DNA from: Microbacterium album
Lineage (GTDB): Bacteria > Actinomycetota > Actinomycetes > Actinomycetales > Microbacteriaceae
Direction: 5' to 3'
NCBI RefSeq assembly: GCF_014643695.1
Contig: NZ_BMJY01000004.1
Span: 62,001 to 126,000, forward strand
Length of the DNA stretch: 64,000 nt
Positions within the stretch are counted from its first letter, which is position 1, and each line of letters opens with the position of its first letter. Shown here piece by piece: positions 1 through 7,123 of this stretch. The position numbers were made by a program, and so were the translations under genes. Under the pieces are notes generated by a model that was given only the letters and a program-made list of their open reading frames with translations, was not told the DNA's origin and did no database searches.

Positions 1-105
1 CGTGACGTTGACGCCGGAGAGCACCTTGACGTCGCCGCGGGGCGTCGGGATCGTGCACCTCAGGTCGCGCACGTCCAGCAGCACGTCGCTCCTCACTTCG
101 CTCAC
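1..105 (-). CDS. ABC transporter ATP-binding protein, oligopeptide/nickel type (N-terminus only)
   Basis: Only the first 35 codons are in the window; the gene continues past the left edge. The GTG start overlaps the TGA of the upstream permease by four bases (GTGA), so the two are translationally coupled. The visible start, VSEVRSDVLLDVRDLRC, then TPRGDVKVLSGVN, is how DppD/OppD-type ATPases begin, with the first beta strand and A-loop region of the nucleotide-binding domain. Walker motifs are outside the window. The identity rests mainly on operon context, following a substrate-binding protein and two permeases. Confidence 0.8.
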   Translation of the reverse strand, partial: MSEVRSDVLLDVRDLRCTIPTPRGDVKVLSGVNVT

Positions 106-995
106 AGCTTTGCCTCCCCGACGTCCACGTAGCCGCGCAGGCGGTCGCCGATGGTGTTGGACGAGAACACGGTCAGGAACATCACCACGCAGGGCACGAG
201 CACCAGGCCGGGGTAGCTGCCGAGGCGGTCCTTGCCCTCGGCGATCAGCCCGCCCCAGCTGGGGTGCGGCGGCGCGATGCCGAACCCGAGGAAGCTCAGC
301 GAGCCCTCGGCGATGATCGCGATCGCGATCGAGACCGCCACGAGGGACACGAGCGGCACGAGCGTGTTGGGCAGCAGCTCGCGGATCAGGATGCGCGGCA
401 GCCGCGCCCCCATCGCCTTGGCGGCCGTGACGTATTCGCGGTTCACCTGGGCCATGGCGTTCGCCTTGACGAGCCGGATGAACGCGGGCGTCGCGACGGT
501 GCCGAGCGCCAGGGAGAGGCTCAGCGTGGAGGCCGGCAGCACCGCGACGAGCGCGAGCAGCAGGACCAGGCCGGGGAAGGCCAGCACGCTGGCCGAGATG
601 ATGTCGATGATCCGCTCGGCCGCGCCGCGCAGGTAGGCGGCGAGCAGGCCGAGGATCAGGCCCAGGATCAACGCGATCAGCGTGGCCGTGAACGCGACGG
701 TGAGCGACACGCGAGCCCCGTAGATCACGCGCGAGAGCGTGCTGCGCCCCAGCATGTCGGTGCCGAGGATCTCGGGCCACGAGCCGATGGGCTGGAGGCG
801 CTCGCCGGACGTGTCGGCGAAGTCGCGGATCGGCAGGATCGGCGCGAGGACCGCCAGCAGCGCGATCAGCGCCATCCAGGACACGGCGAACCAGAACACG
901 ACGTTGCGCGATCCGCGCCGGGCGCGGGGCCGCTTCGGCGGCGTGCGGTCGGCGGTGAGGGTGGGCGTGGCGGATACCTGCTCAGCGACGCTCAT
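102..995 (-). CDS. ABC transporter permease, DppC/OppC type
   Basis: 297-residue inner-membrane permease of a binding-protein-dependent importer of the peptide/nickel family. An N-terminal cytoplasmic tail rich in Arg is followed by a membrane segment (about residues 32-52), a short periplasmic-type loop, and five further hydrophobic segments. The EAA loop that docks on the ATPase is visible as REYVTAAKAMGARLPRILI near residue 185. The start ATG has GAGGTGA just upstream and lies three bases after the stop of the partner permease, so both are in one operon. The substrate cannot be told from the sequence; peptides are the commonest for the family. Confidence 0.9.
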   Translation of the reverse strand: MSVAEQVSATPTLTADRTPPKRPRARRGSRNVVFWFAVSWMALIALLAVLAPILPIRDFADTSGERLQPIGSWPEILGTDMLGRSTLSRVIYGARVSLTVAFTATLIALILGLILGLLAAYLRGAAERIIDIISASVLAFPGLVLLLALVAVLPASTLSLSLALGTVATPAFIRLVKANAMAQVNREYVTAAKAMGARLPRILIRELLPNTLVPLVSLVAVSIAIAIIAEGSLSFLGFGIAPPHPSWGGLIAEGKDRLGSYPGLVLVPCVVMFLTVFSSNTIGDRLRGYVDVGEAKL

Positions 996-998
996 GGG

Positions 999-1949
999 TC
1001 ACCTCAGCTTCACTCTCGGGTCGACCACGGAGTAGAGCACGTCCACGGTCGCGTTGATGAGCACGTAGAAGATGGCGATCAGCGCGACGGCCGCCTGGAT
1101 CACCGGGATGTCGAGGGTGGTCACGGAGTTGACCAGCAGCTGGCCGAGGCCCGGGACCGCGAAGAAGGTCTCGACGATGACGGTTCCGCCCAGCAGGCGT
1201 CCGACCGACAGGCCGACCATCGCCATCAGCGAGAACAGCGACGGCCGCAGGGCGTGCCGCAGCAGGAGGTAGCCGCGGCCGAGGCCCTTGGCGCGCGCCG
1301 CGAGGATGTAGTCCTCGCGGAGCGTGGTGGCCAGGTCGCCGCGCAGGATCCGGTAGAAGAAGCCGGTCTCCAGCAGCGACATCGTGATCACGGGGAGGGC
1401 CATGAAGTGCAGGTTCGGCCCCAGCCCGTCCCGCAGCGGCCGGTAGCCGGCCACCGGGGCCCAGCCCAGCACGATCGCGAAGATGTACACGAGCACAACC
1501 GCCGCGACGAACGACGGGACCGACATCGATCCGCTCGACAGGGCGGTCATGACCCGGTCGAACCACCCGCCCTCCTTCACGGAGGCGAGGAGGGCGAGCA
1601 CGATCGCGAGCAGCACGGACAGCACGAGGGCCATCACGGTCAGCTGGATCGTCACGGGCAGGCGAGCGGCGATCTCGCTGATCACCGGCCGCGAGGTGAC
1701 GAGGGAGTTGCCGAAGTCTCCGACAACCGCCCCCGACACCCAGGCCGCGTAGCGCTCGTAGAACGGACGGTCGAAACCGTACTCTGCGTTGATCCGGGCG
1801 ACCTGTTCGGGCGTGGCGCCGAGGCCAAGGATCGTCACCGCCGGGTCTCCGGGGAGCAGATCGATGAGCACGGTGGTCGCCAGCGTCACGAGCAGCAGCA
1901 CGGGCACGAGGTAGAACAGCTTCCCCGCGATCGCACGTGTGAGCAGCAT
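999..1949 (-). CDS. ABC transporter permease, DppB/OppB type
   Basis: 316-residue permease, the usual length for DppB-like proteins. The first membrane segment (about residues 10-30) is followed by the family's extracytoplasmic region with LLPGDPAVTILG, and the EAA loop reads EDYILAARAKGLGRGYLLL near residue 215. It would form the heterodimeric channel with the downstream DppC-type permease. It follows the lipoprotein gene after 62 bases, in the order binding protein, B, C, ATPase. The ribosome binding site is weak (GGAACACC). The substrate is unknown. Confidence 0.9.
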   Translation of the reverse strand: MLLTRAIAGKLFYLVPVLLLVTLATTVLIDLLPGDPAVTILGLGATPEQVARINAEYGFDRPFYERYAAWVSGAVVGDFGNSLVTSRPVISEIAARLPVTIQLTVMALVLSVLLAIVLALLASVKEGGWFDRVMTALSSGSMSVPSFVAAVVLVYIFAIVLGWAPVAGYRPLRDGLGPNLHFMALPVITMSLLETGFFYRILRGDLATTLREDYILAARAKGLGRGYLLLRHALRPSLFSLMAMVGLSVGRLLGGTVIVETFFAVPGLGQLLVNSVTTLDIPVIQAAVALIAIFYVLINATVDVLYSVVDPRVKLR

Positions 1950-2011
1950 TGCGGTGTTCCCTGGGTGTCGAGGGTCGGTTGTCGGTTATCGGGTGTCAGC
2001 CGGTCAGGGCG

Positions 2012-3640
2012 TCACTGCTCGAGGTAGAGCTCCTGGTAGAGCAGCGAGCCCTCCTCGTACGGCTGGATCCCGGCCAGGCGCGGAATGTGCGCGATGATCA
2101 GGTTCGAGTTGCCGTAGGGGAAGAAGGGCATGTCCTCGAGGAACAGCTCGTGCACCTGGGCGAGCGCCTCGCGCTGACCCTCGACATCCGGCTCGGCCAG
2201 CACGGCGTCCAGCAGGGCGTCCATCTCGGCCGAGCTGTAGCGGGAGTGGTTGGACACGCCGCCCGTGCGCAGCAGCTGGTCGATGCCCGGCGCCGGCGAG
2301 TTGACGAACATGTTGCCGGGGCGGAACGTGAGGTCGAAGTCGCCGCGGAAGGCCACCTGCTCCTCGTAGTTGGGCAGCGGGATGATGTCGAGGTTGACCG
2401 TGACGTTGTCGAACTCGGTCATCTTCGCCTGCAGCAGCTCGGCGGCACGCGTGCCGCCGGCGCCGCCCGCGACCAGGCTGAACTCAACCGGCTTGCCCTC
2501 GGCGGCGAGCTCGTCGAACAGGCGCTGCGCCTCGTCGATGTCCTGCCCGGGGATGGTGAGCGACTCGTCGTAGTAGGGCGAGTTGGGGGCGAACAGGTTG
2601 GTCACGTGGGCCGAGTCGGCGCCCGGCTCCTGCGTGAAGGCGAGCTCCTCGGCGTCCAGCGCCAGGGCGAGCGCGTGGCGGGCACGGGGGTCGTCGAACG
2701 GCGCGCGCGTGGTGTTGAAGAACATCATGCGACCGCCGCCGACCTGGATGTCGGGGATCGTGAGGTCGGCGCTGGCGAGGATCTCGCGCGCCTCCATCGA
2801 GTTGCCGATGAACAAGTCGGCGCCGCCGGTGGCGACCGTGTCGAACTGCTGCTGGCGGTCTGCGACCACGCGGAGGGTCACCTTGTCGAGGTAGGGCTTG
2901 CCCTCCTCCCAGTACCCGTCGTTGCGGGTGTAGACGTAGTGCGAGCCGGAGACGGCCTCGGTGAGGTCGAACGGACCGGCGCCGACCGGGTCGGTCGTGA
3001 ACACGTCGGGGTTGCCCTCGATCGCCGTGGGCGACGCGATGAACGTCAGCTGCGCCGCGACCACGCGGTCGAGCAGGAAGTTCGGCTTCTCGGTGTGCAG
3101 TTCCAGGGTGAGCGGGTCGACGACGGTCGACTCGAAGCTGCGGGCCGCGGCGCCGTTGACCGCCGCCGTCTCCTCGTCGGCCAGGCGGTCCCAGTTGAAC
3201 TTGACGGCCTCGGCGTCGTAGGGGGTGCCATCGGTGAACTCGACGCCCTCGCGGAGCTTGAGCGTCCACACCGTGCCGTCGTCGTTCACGGTCATCGACT
3301 CGGCGATTCCGGGCGAGACCTCGCCGGTCTCGGTGTCGGCCCACAGCAGCTGGCCGTAGACCAGGCTGAGCGCCGAGACGCCGAGGGTCGGGTTCATGTT
3401 CGGCAGGCGCGCCGGATCGAACGACGAGATGTCGACGCTCGTGATCTGCGAGATCTCGCCGCCGGCCACCGGGCCGCCGTTGCCGCCGTTGGGCTCGGGC
3501 GCGGTGTCGCCGCCGGTGTCCCCGCCGCCGCAGGCGGTCAGGACGAGCGCGAGCGCGACTGCGCCGGCTGCGGGGGCCCAGAGCCGACGCCGCTGCGCGC
3601 GTGCGCCAGCGACGGAAGCGCGGAGTCTGTGAGATGACAT
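2012..3640 (-). CDS. ABC transporter substrate-binding lipoprotein, SBP family 5
   Basis: 542-residue extracytoplasmic solute-binding protein of the peptide/nickel family (SBP_bac_5). The start at 3640 was chosen because AAGGAGACAACG precedes the ATG and the protein then begins with a basic n-region, a hydrophobic stretch and the lipobox LTAC with the lipidated Cys at residue 37. A Gly/Pro/Asn linker follows, then the mature domain with typical features such as WTLKLREGVEFTDGTPYDA near residue 120. The reading frame stays open 79 codons further upstream, but that part lacks a signal peptide. It is the first gene of the importer operon and is divergent from a MarR regulator that may control it. 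Confidence 0.92.
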   Translation of the reverse strand: MSSHRLRASVAGARAQRRRLWAPAAGAVALALVLTACGGGDTGGDTAPEPNGGNGGPVAGGEISQITSVDISSFDPARLPNMNPTLGVSALSLVYGQLLWADTETGEVSPGIAESMTVNDDGTVWTLKLREGVEFTDGTPYDAEAVKFNWDRLADEETAAVNGAAARSFESTVVDPLTLELHTEKPNFLLDRVVAAQLTFIASPTAIEGNPDVFTTDPVGAGPFDLTEAVSGSHYVYTRNDGYWEEGKPYLDKVTLRVVADRQQQFDTVATGGADLFIGNSMEAREILASADLTIPDIQVGGGRMMFFNTTRAPFDDPRARHALALALDAEELAFTQEPGADSAHVTNLFAPNSPYYDESLTIPGQDIDEAQRLFDELAAEGKPVEFSLVAGGAGGTRAAELLQAKMTEFDNVTVNLDIIPLPNYEEQVAFRGDFDLTFRPGNMFVNSPAPGIDQLLRTGGVSNHSRYSSAEMDALLDAVLAEPDVEGQREALAQVHELFLEDMPFFPYGNSNLIIAHIPRLAGIQPYEEGSLLYQELYLEQ

Positions 3641-3894
3641 CGTTGTCTCCTTGACCAGTAGGAAGGTGTGCTGTGTGACTCGCGGGCGGTCTCCAGGGGC
3701 ATGACGCGCGAGCCCCCCAGCACGCAGGTCGTTCCTCGGCGAACACCCGTCAGTGAACGCTCGCGGGTGAGCGGCCACTCCCATCTGATCCCCGACGCTC
3801 GCCTGGGTGAGGCGCCGCGGGGATGCTGCTGTTCCGTTCACGCGAGGCGGCGACTGTGCCGTCTCGCGCATCACCAACGGTGACGGACGGCGTC

Positions 3895-3907
3895 AAACTT
3901 GTCAAGT
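3895..3907. promoter_or_regulatory. Putative MarR-type operator, site 1
   Basis: AAACTTGTCAAGT contains ACTTG-T-CAAGT, a perfect 5+5 palindrome with one central base. Its word AAACTTGTCAA recurs inverted about 100 bases away (site 2). On the minus strand it also reads TTGACA, so it could overlap the -35 of the importer promoter. Assignment to the adjacent regulator is inference. Confidence 0.45.
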
Positions 3908-3996
3908 GGTGAACGGTATCTGGGGGTGTCGTAATCGATTCTTTACCGTCTTCGCGCTGGTTGCCCCCGATATTCCGCGCCAGTGTCGTTTACTGT

Positions 3997-4010
3997 TTGA
4001 CAAGTTTCAA
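3997..4010. promoter_or_regulatory. Putative MarR-type operator, site 2
   Basis: TTGACAAGTTTCAA carries the inverse complement of the word found at site 1 (TTGACAAGTTT, 11 of 11). It stands about 140 bases before the regulator start and contains a perfect TTGACA, a possible -35 element. One site near each divergent promoter suggests joint control. Confidence 0.45.
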
Positions 4011-4151
4011 CCGCTACCGGATCGCCCCCGCGGCCTCGCCGGCCGGGCGACGAGACGGCGCGTCCCGGGGGCGGCGGGTGCTAGCCTCACCGCGGTGGGC
4101 CCGCGGCGATGGCGCGCGGAGCGACCGCCGGATCGAGGAGGAGGACGACCG

Positions 4152-4697
4152 ATGCCGGAGGAGAGCGTCGGCGAGGCGGTGCCGGAGGAGGTCGCCGGGA
4201 ACGGGCTGCGCCCCCCGTTCCATTCGCTCGTGGCACGAGTCGCGGACAAGGCGGCCGAGGGCGGCGAGGACGACGTCGTGCCGCGCCTGAGCATGATGAT
4301 GCGCAAGCTCAGCCAGCTGATGAGCGACGACGCGACGCAGCGGGTCTACCGGCCGCGCGGCTGGTCGCACGCCGGGTACAGGATCTGCGTGTCGCTGTGG
4401 GTGATGGGCCCCATGCCGTCGCACCAGGTCACGGCGATGACGAACATGGGCCGCGCGACGGTGTCCGCAGCCCTCAAGCGCATCTGCGACATCGGGCTCG
4501 TCACGAAGGAGCCGCTGGAGCAGGATGGGCGCTCGGTCATGGTGCGCCTGACGCCACTGGGCGAGCAGGCGATCCGCGAGAGCTACGCGGCGCACCTCGC
4601 GATCGAGCACGAGTGGTTCGACATGCTCACCGACGTGGAGAAGCTCGTGCTGCTGATGCTGCTCGAGAAGCTCATGACGGGCCGCAACGGATACTGA
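4152..4697 (+). CDS. MarR family transcriptional regulator
   Basis: 181-residue winged-helix regulator. The ATG at 4152 follows GAGGAGGAGGACGACCG, a strong ribosome binding site; the frame is open upstream but without features. Residues 1-45 are an acidic tail. The MarR fold follows: helices around HAGYRICVSLWVMGPM, the recognition helix region TNMGRATVSAALKRICDIGLV (split here: TNMGRATVSAALK then RICDIGLV), and the beta wing with the family's EPLEQDGRSVMVRLTPLG. The dimerisation helices are at the C-terminus. It is divergent from the ABC importer operon and is the likely regulator of it. The ligand is unknown. Confidence 0.85.
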   Translation: MPEESVGEAVPEEVAGNGLRPPFHSLVARVADKAAEGGEDDVVPRLSMMMRKLSQLMSDDATQRVYRPRGWSHAGYRICVSLWVMGPMPSHQVTAMTNMGRATVSAALKRICDIGLVTKEPLEQDGRSVMVRLTPLGEQAIRESYAAHLAIEHEWFDMLTDVEKLVLLMLLEKLMTGRNGY

Positions 4698-4747
4698 CGA
4701 TCGGGCGCACGCTCAGGCCGCGTGGGCGCCGGCGACCCGGCCGCGGG

Positions 4748-4909
4748 TCACGGAGCCGTCGGACTGACGGCGGCGCGATCGGTGCTGGCGGCGGGCATCT
4801 CGAGCGCCAGCATCACCGTTCCGGCGATCAGGGTGGCGAAGATGGCGAGCACCAGATGGCTCCAGCGGAGCGATCTGCGGACACGACGAAGCAGGGGGCG
4901 CTTTCCCAT
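4748..4909 (-). CDS. Small single-span membrane protein (hypothetical)
   Basis: 53-codon ORF. It begins MGKRPLLRRVRRSLRW, a very basic stretch, followed by one hydrophobic segment HLVLAIFATLIAGTVMLAL (about residues 18-36) and a short polar tail. A GGAG stands at a good distance before the ATG. The positive-inside charge pattern and the clean membrane segment argue for a real small protein with its N-terminus in the cytoplasm. No family was recognised. It converges on the MarR gene. It could also be a chance ORF. Confidence 0.45.
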   Translation of the reverse strand: MGKRPLLRRVRRSLRWSHLVLAIFATLIAGTVMLALEMPAASTDRAAVSPTAP

Positions 4910-5034
4910 GGCGGGCTCCAGGGTTTGCGTGCGGGGGGCGAGGTCGGGGAAACCTCATCGGGCAGCAAAATGCTACCGAATTCCCGCCACGAGAAACGCA
5001 ATATGCCGGAATCCTTTTCGGGGTGACGCCGAGA

Positions 5035-5074
5035 GGGTGGGGGCCGCACGGTCCGCTAATAGCAGCCCCCACCC
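5035..5074. terminator. GC-rich hairpin, possible terminator
   Basis: GGGTGGGGGC and GCCCCCACCC form a perfect 10-bp stem with a 20-base loop. There is no T-run after it on either strand, so termination is only possible, not shown. Confidence 0.4.
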
Positions 5075-5312
5075 CATTTCCGAGGCCCGGCCCCGCGAAA
5101 GGAAGAACGCGATGCCGGAGGCGTTTCTCCGAGCCTGTGGGGTTCGGGCAACCACCGACCTTCACACTACCCAAGCCCGCGCCGCGCGACCTCTGCGTCA
5201 CCCAGGATTTCACCCCGACCACAGGGATATAACGGACGCTCAATGCGCCTTGGTAGCCGAGCGCAAGCCCTCGCACTTTGGTTGGCGACCGAGCCGCAGC
5301 CCCCTCACGCTG

Positions 5313-5346
5313 GTTGAGCGACCGAGCGCAGCGAGAGAGTCGAAAC
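5313..5346 (+). repeat. Intergenic repeat family, copy a
   Basis: Reads GTTGAGCGACCGAGCGCAGC then GAGAGAGTCGAAAC, a diverged copy of the repeat found at six other places in the window. It lies 28 bases beyond the stop codon of the glmM fragment. A further decayed copy may start near 5279. Confidence 0.7.
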
Positions 5347-5374
5347 CCCAACCCCCACTGCGCGATCCCACCGC

Positions 5375-5762
5375 CTACAGCGCCAGTCGCTCCCGCACAA
5401 CGTCCGCAAGCTGCTCCGCGTGGCGCCGCGCAGACTCCTCGTCCGCAGCCTCGACCATGACGCGCACGAGCGGCTCGGTTCCGGACGCGCGCAGCAGCAC
5501 GCGACCTGTGGCGCCGAGCTCGCCCTCCACCTCCCGCACCGCCTCCTGCACACCGCCGTCCGACACGCGCTCCCGATCGACGTCCCTGACGTTGATGAGC
5601 ACCTGCGGATACACCATCATGATCTCGGCCAACTCGGCGAGAGTTTTCCCGGTACGCGCCATCTCCGACATCAGGTGCAGCCCCGTCAGCAGCCCGTCGC
5701 CCGTCATACCGAAGTCACTCATGATCACGTGACCCGACTGCTCACCACCAAGCGAGTACCCG
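5375..5762 (-). pseudogene. glmM: 3' fragment of phosphoglucosamine mutase (second copy)
   Basis: The last 129 codons of a glmM gene, ending in the same stop as the intact copy. It aligns without gaps to 9331-9718 (constant offset 3956). By eye there are about 30 mismatches in 388 bases, concentrated in the last 90 bases before the stop. The translation matches from [18 protein letters not shown] to the end, ...VRERLAL. Homology stops abruptly near 5762. It lacks the catalytic serine, metal-binding and sugar-binding domains, so it cannot be an enzyme. Together with the intact gene it borders a 3.6-kb accessory segment. Either copy could be the ancestral 3' end. Confidence 0.9.
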
Positions 5763-5934
5763 CGAAGCGGAAGCGCGGCTTACTCTCATGGCGAAGGAGC
5801 ACGCCGCCTGTCGAGATTAACTATGTGCGTTCGATAGTGAGAAATTCCTGGGGCTGGACCGACAGGCTCCGCTAGTCTCCTCGTGAGTAGCGCCAGACCC
5901 CCATTGGCGCAGAATGGCAGCGGGAGCCCGACCC
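5763..5934. other. Upstream region of the HTTM gene pair
   Basis: About 170 bases between the glmM fragment and the first HTTM-pair gene. It is locally AT-richer (around 5815-5850) and must hold the promoter of the pair. GCTAGTCT at 5869-5876 could supply a -10 element, but no good -35 was seen. Confidence 0.35.
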
Positions 5935-6324
5935 ATGAACATGCCGACGAGCGCAACACGACCATCGCGGAGCCAATCCCGCCAGCAGCTGCGTGCTGGG
6001 CGAATATGGTTAGCGGCCTTCCTCGCTGTGCAGATCGCGGTCCCATCCGCGATGCTCGCCGCCCGGTGGGTTAACGAGGGGAGCCGCCCCGTGGACGAAT
6101 ACCCACTGTCCTGGCAGATGTACTCTGCGGTGGACCGAGGCGACTATAGGGGCACGACGCATGGAGGCGAAGAGGTCCCTATGACCGTCGATCACCTCCC
6201 GGCCATCACCCGAGCGATCAACTATGGCGAAACCGTGCCACGCCTGCTCTGCGATGAGCACGACGACATCGAGAGTATCGTCCGGAACGTCCCGGGCGGC
6301 GAGCCGGAGATCGTCGTATGCTGA
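5935..6324 (+). CDS. Small membrane-anchored protein, partner of HTTM protein
   Basis: 129 residues. The start at 5935 is preferred over one 21 bases upstream because GGGAG precedes it at the right distance. A basic N-terminus is followed by one membrane segment (IWLAAFLAVQIAVPSAMLAA, about residues 25-45) and an outside domain of about 80 residues with PLSWQMYS near residue 60 and two Cys, one of them the last residue. Short proteins with a similar W-x-M-[YF] motif are often encoded next to HTTM proteins in Actinobacteria; that is family knowledge, and the assignment is inference. It overlaps the next gene by seven bases. Function unknown. Confidence 0.6.
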   Translation: MNMPTSATRPSRSQSRQQLRAGRIWLAAFLAVQIAVPSAMLAARWVNEGSRPVDEYPLSWQMYSAVDRGDYRGTTHGGEEVPMTVDHLPAITRAINYGETVPRLLCDEHDDIESIVRNVPGGEPEIVVC

Positions 6325-7052
6325 CCATCTTCAGGGCCTTCTTCGGCATGTTGTGCATGCTGAAGACGCTGGACATCGCTCTCCGCGCCGACGATCTCAT
6401 CGGGATGCTCCCCGCACTCGCTGCATCACTCATCTGGTTCGCAGCCGCTGTGGCGCTCACTCTCGGGTGCCGGTACCGGATCGCCGCTGCTGTCATCCTC
6501 GCAATCTCGGTCATCCTCCCGATCGTGACCGCGTTCCAGTGGTACAACCAGCATCTGTACCTCATTGCGTCGATCTGCCTCATTCTCGTGGTGAACGAGT
6601 ATGTGCCGACTCTGCTTAGAGCGCAGCTCTCGATCGTGTATGGCTTCGCCGCGATCACGAAGCTCAACGAGAGCTTTCTTAGCGGTACGGAGATCTACAA
6701 TTCAGCCGTCCAGCGGACGTTCTGGACGACCTTCATCAACGTCGACCCGCCGGTTTGGGCGCTCATCGGCGTCAGCGTCTTCGCGATCGTAGTTGAGCTC
6801 TTCCTTGCAGTCGCTTTCTGGTTGCCCCGACTCCGATGGGTGGCGCTCCTCATCGGCCTCTGCTTCCAAATCGGGATGCTCGTACTCATGACGGGGGGTG
6901 CTTTGTCATTGGTGCGTCTTGCGGTATTCGGGTTCCTGATGATCGCGCTGTACCTCCCGTTCTTCCAGAAGGAGCTGGACACCATGCTCCCGAAGATCCA
7001 GCACCGGTGGCCTCTGTTACGCCGGCTGGACAGCCCGTCTGCCGCTGCCTGA
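6318..7052 (+). CDS. HTTM-domain-like multi-span membrane protein
   Basis: 244 residues with about six hydrophobic segments. Motifs typical of the HTTM / vitamin K-dependent carboxylase-like membrane fold are visible: FQWYNQHLYLIA near residue 75 and YGFAAITKLNESFLSG near residue 110, the latter with the conserved Lys. HTTM proteins are usually 280-400 residues, so this is a short version. It overlaps the upstream small membrane protein gene, and the two probably work together. The biochemical role of bacterial HTTM proteins is mostly unknown. A strong hairpin follows the stop codon. Confidence 0.65.
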   Translation: MLTIFRAFFGMLCMLKTLDIALRADDLIGMLPALAASLIWFAAAVALTLGCRYRIAAAVILAISVILPIVTAFQWYNQHLYLIASICLILVVNEYVPTLLRAQLSIVYGFAAITKLNESFLSGTEIYNSAVQRTFWTTFINVDPPVWALIGVSVFAIVVELFLAVAFWLPRLRWVALLIGLCFQIGMLVLMTGGALSLVRLAVFGFLMIALYLPFFQKELDTMLPKIQHRWPLLRRLDSPSAAA

Positions 7053-7073
7053 CCTGTCCCCCATTCGGGCGCT

Positions 7074-7123
7074 GCCCGGGGCGGCCTTTCCCTTTGGTAT
7101 AGCGGGAAGGGGCCGCCCCGGGC
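7074..7123. terminator. Strong bidirectional terminator
   Basis: GCCCGGGGCGGCC pairs perfectly with GGCCGCCCCGGGC (13 bp), and the inner TTTCCC and GGGAA extend the stem to almost 19 bp around an 11-base loop. It sits 21 bases after the HTTM gene and at the end of the convergent broken BNR gene, so it can serve both. Confidence 0.75.

Larger units (their letters stand above)
3641..4151. other. Divergent intergenic region between importer and MarR genes
   Basis: 511 bases with no convincing gene. It must hold the promoters of both divergent units. It is locally AT-richer around 3890-4015, where two copies of an 11-base word in opposite orientation are found (listed separately). No other strong palindrome was seen. 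Confidence 0.6.
4910..5374. other. Intergenic region without a convincing gene
   Basis: About 465 bases. It holds a GC-rich hairpin (5035-5074) and a member of the intergenic repeat family next to the glmM fragment (5313-5346). An ATG at 5112 has a good ribosome binding site (GGAAGAACGCG), but its frame runs into the repeat and the antisense of glmM and does not look like coding sequence. Confidence 0.5.

Noticed and set aside
264..2027. Very long plus-strand ORF opposite the permease genes (also 12336-14690, 14663-16243 and similar)
   Set aside because: Their translations are Arg/Gly/Ala/His-rich, without domains, and mirror real genes in other frames. In DNA of this GC content stop codons are rare in all frames.
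5112..5374. ATG with a good GGAAGAACGCG site before it in the gap left of the glmM fragment
   Set aside because: The frame reads through a repeat unit and into the antisense of glmM; residue composition is not protein-like.
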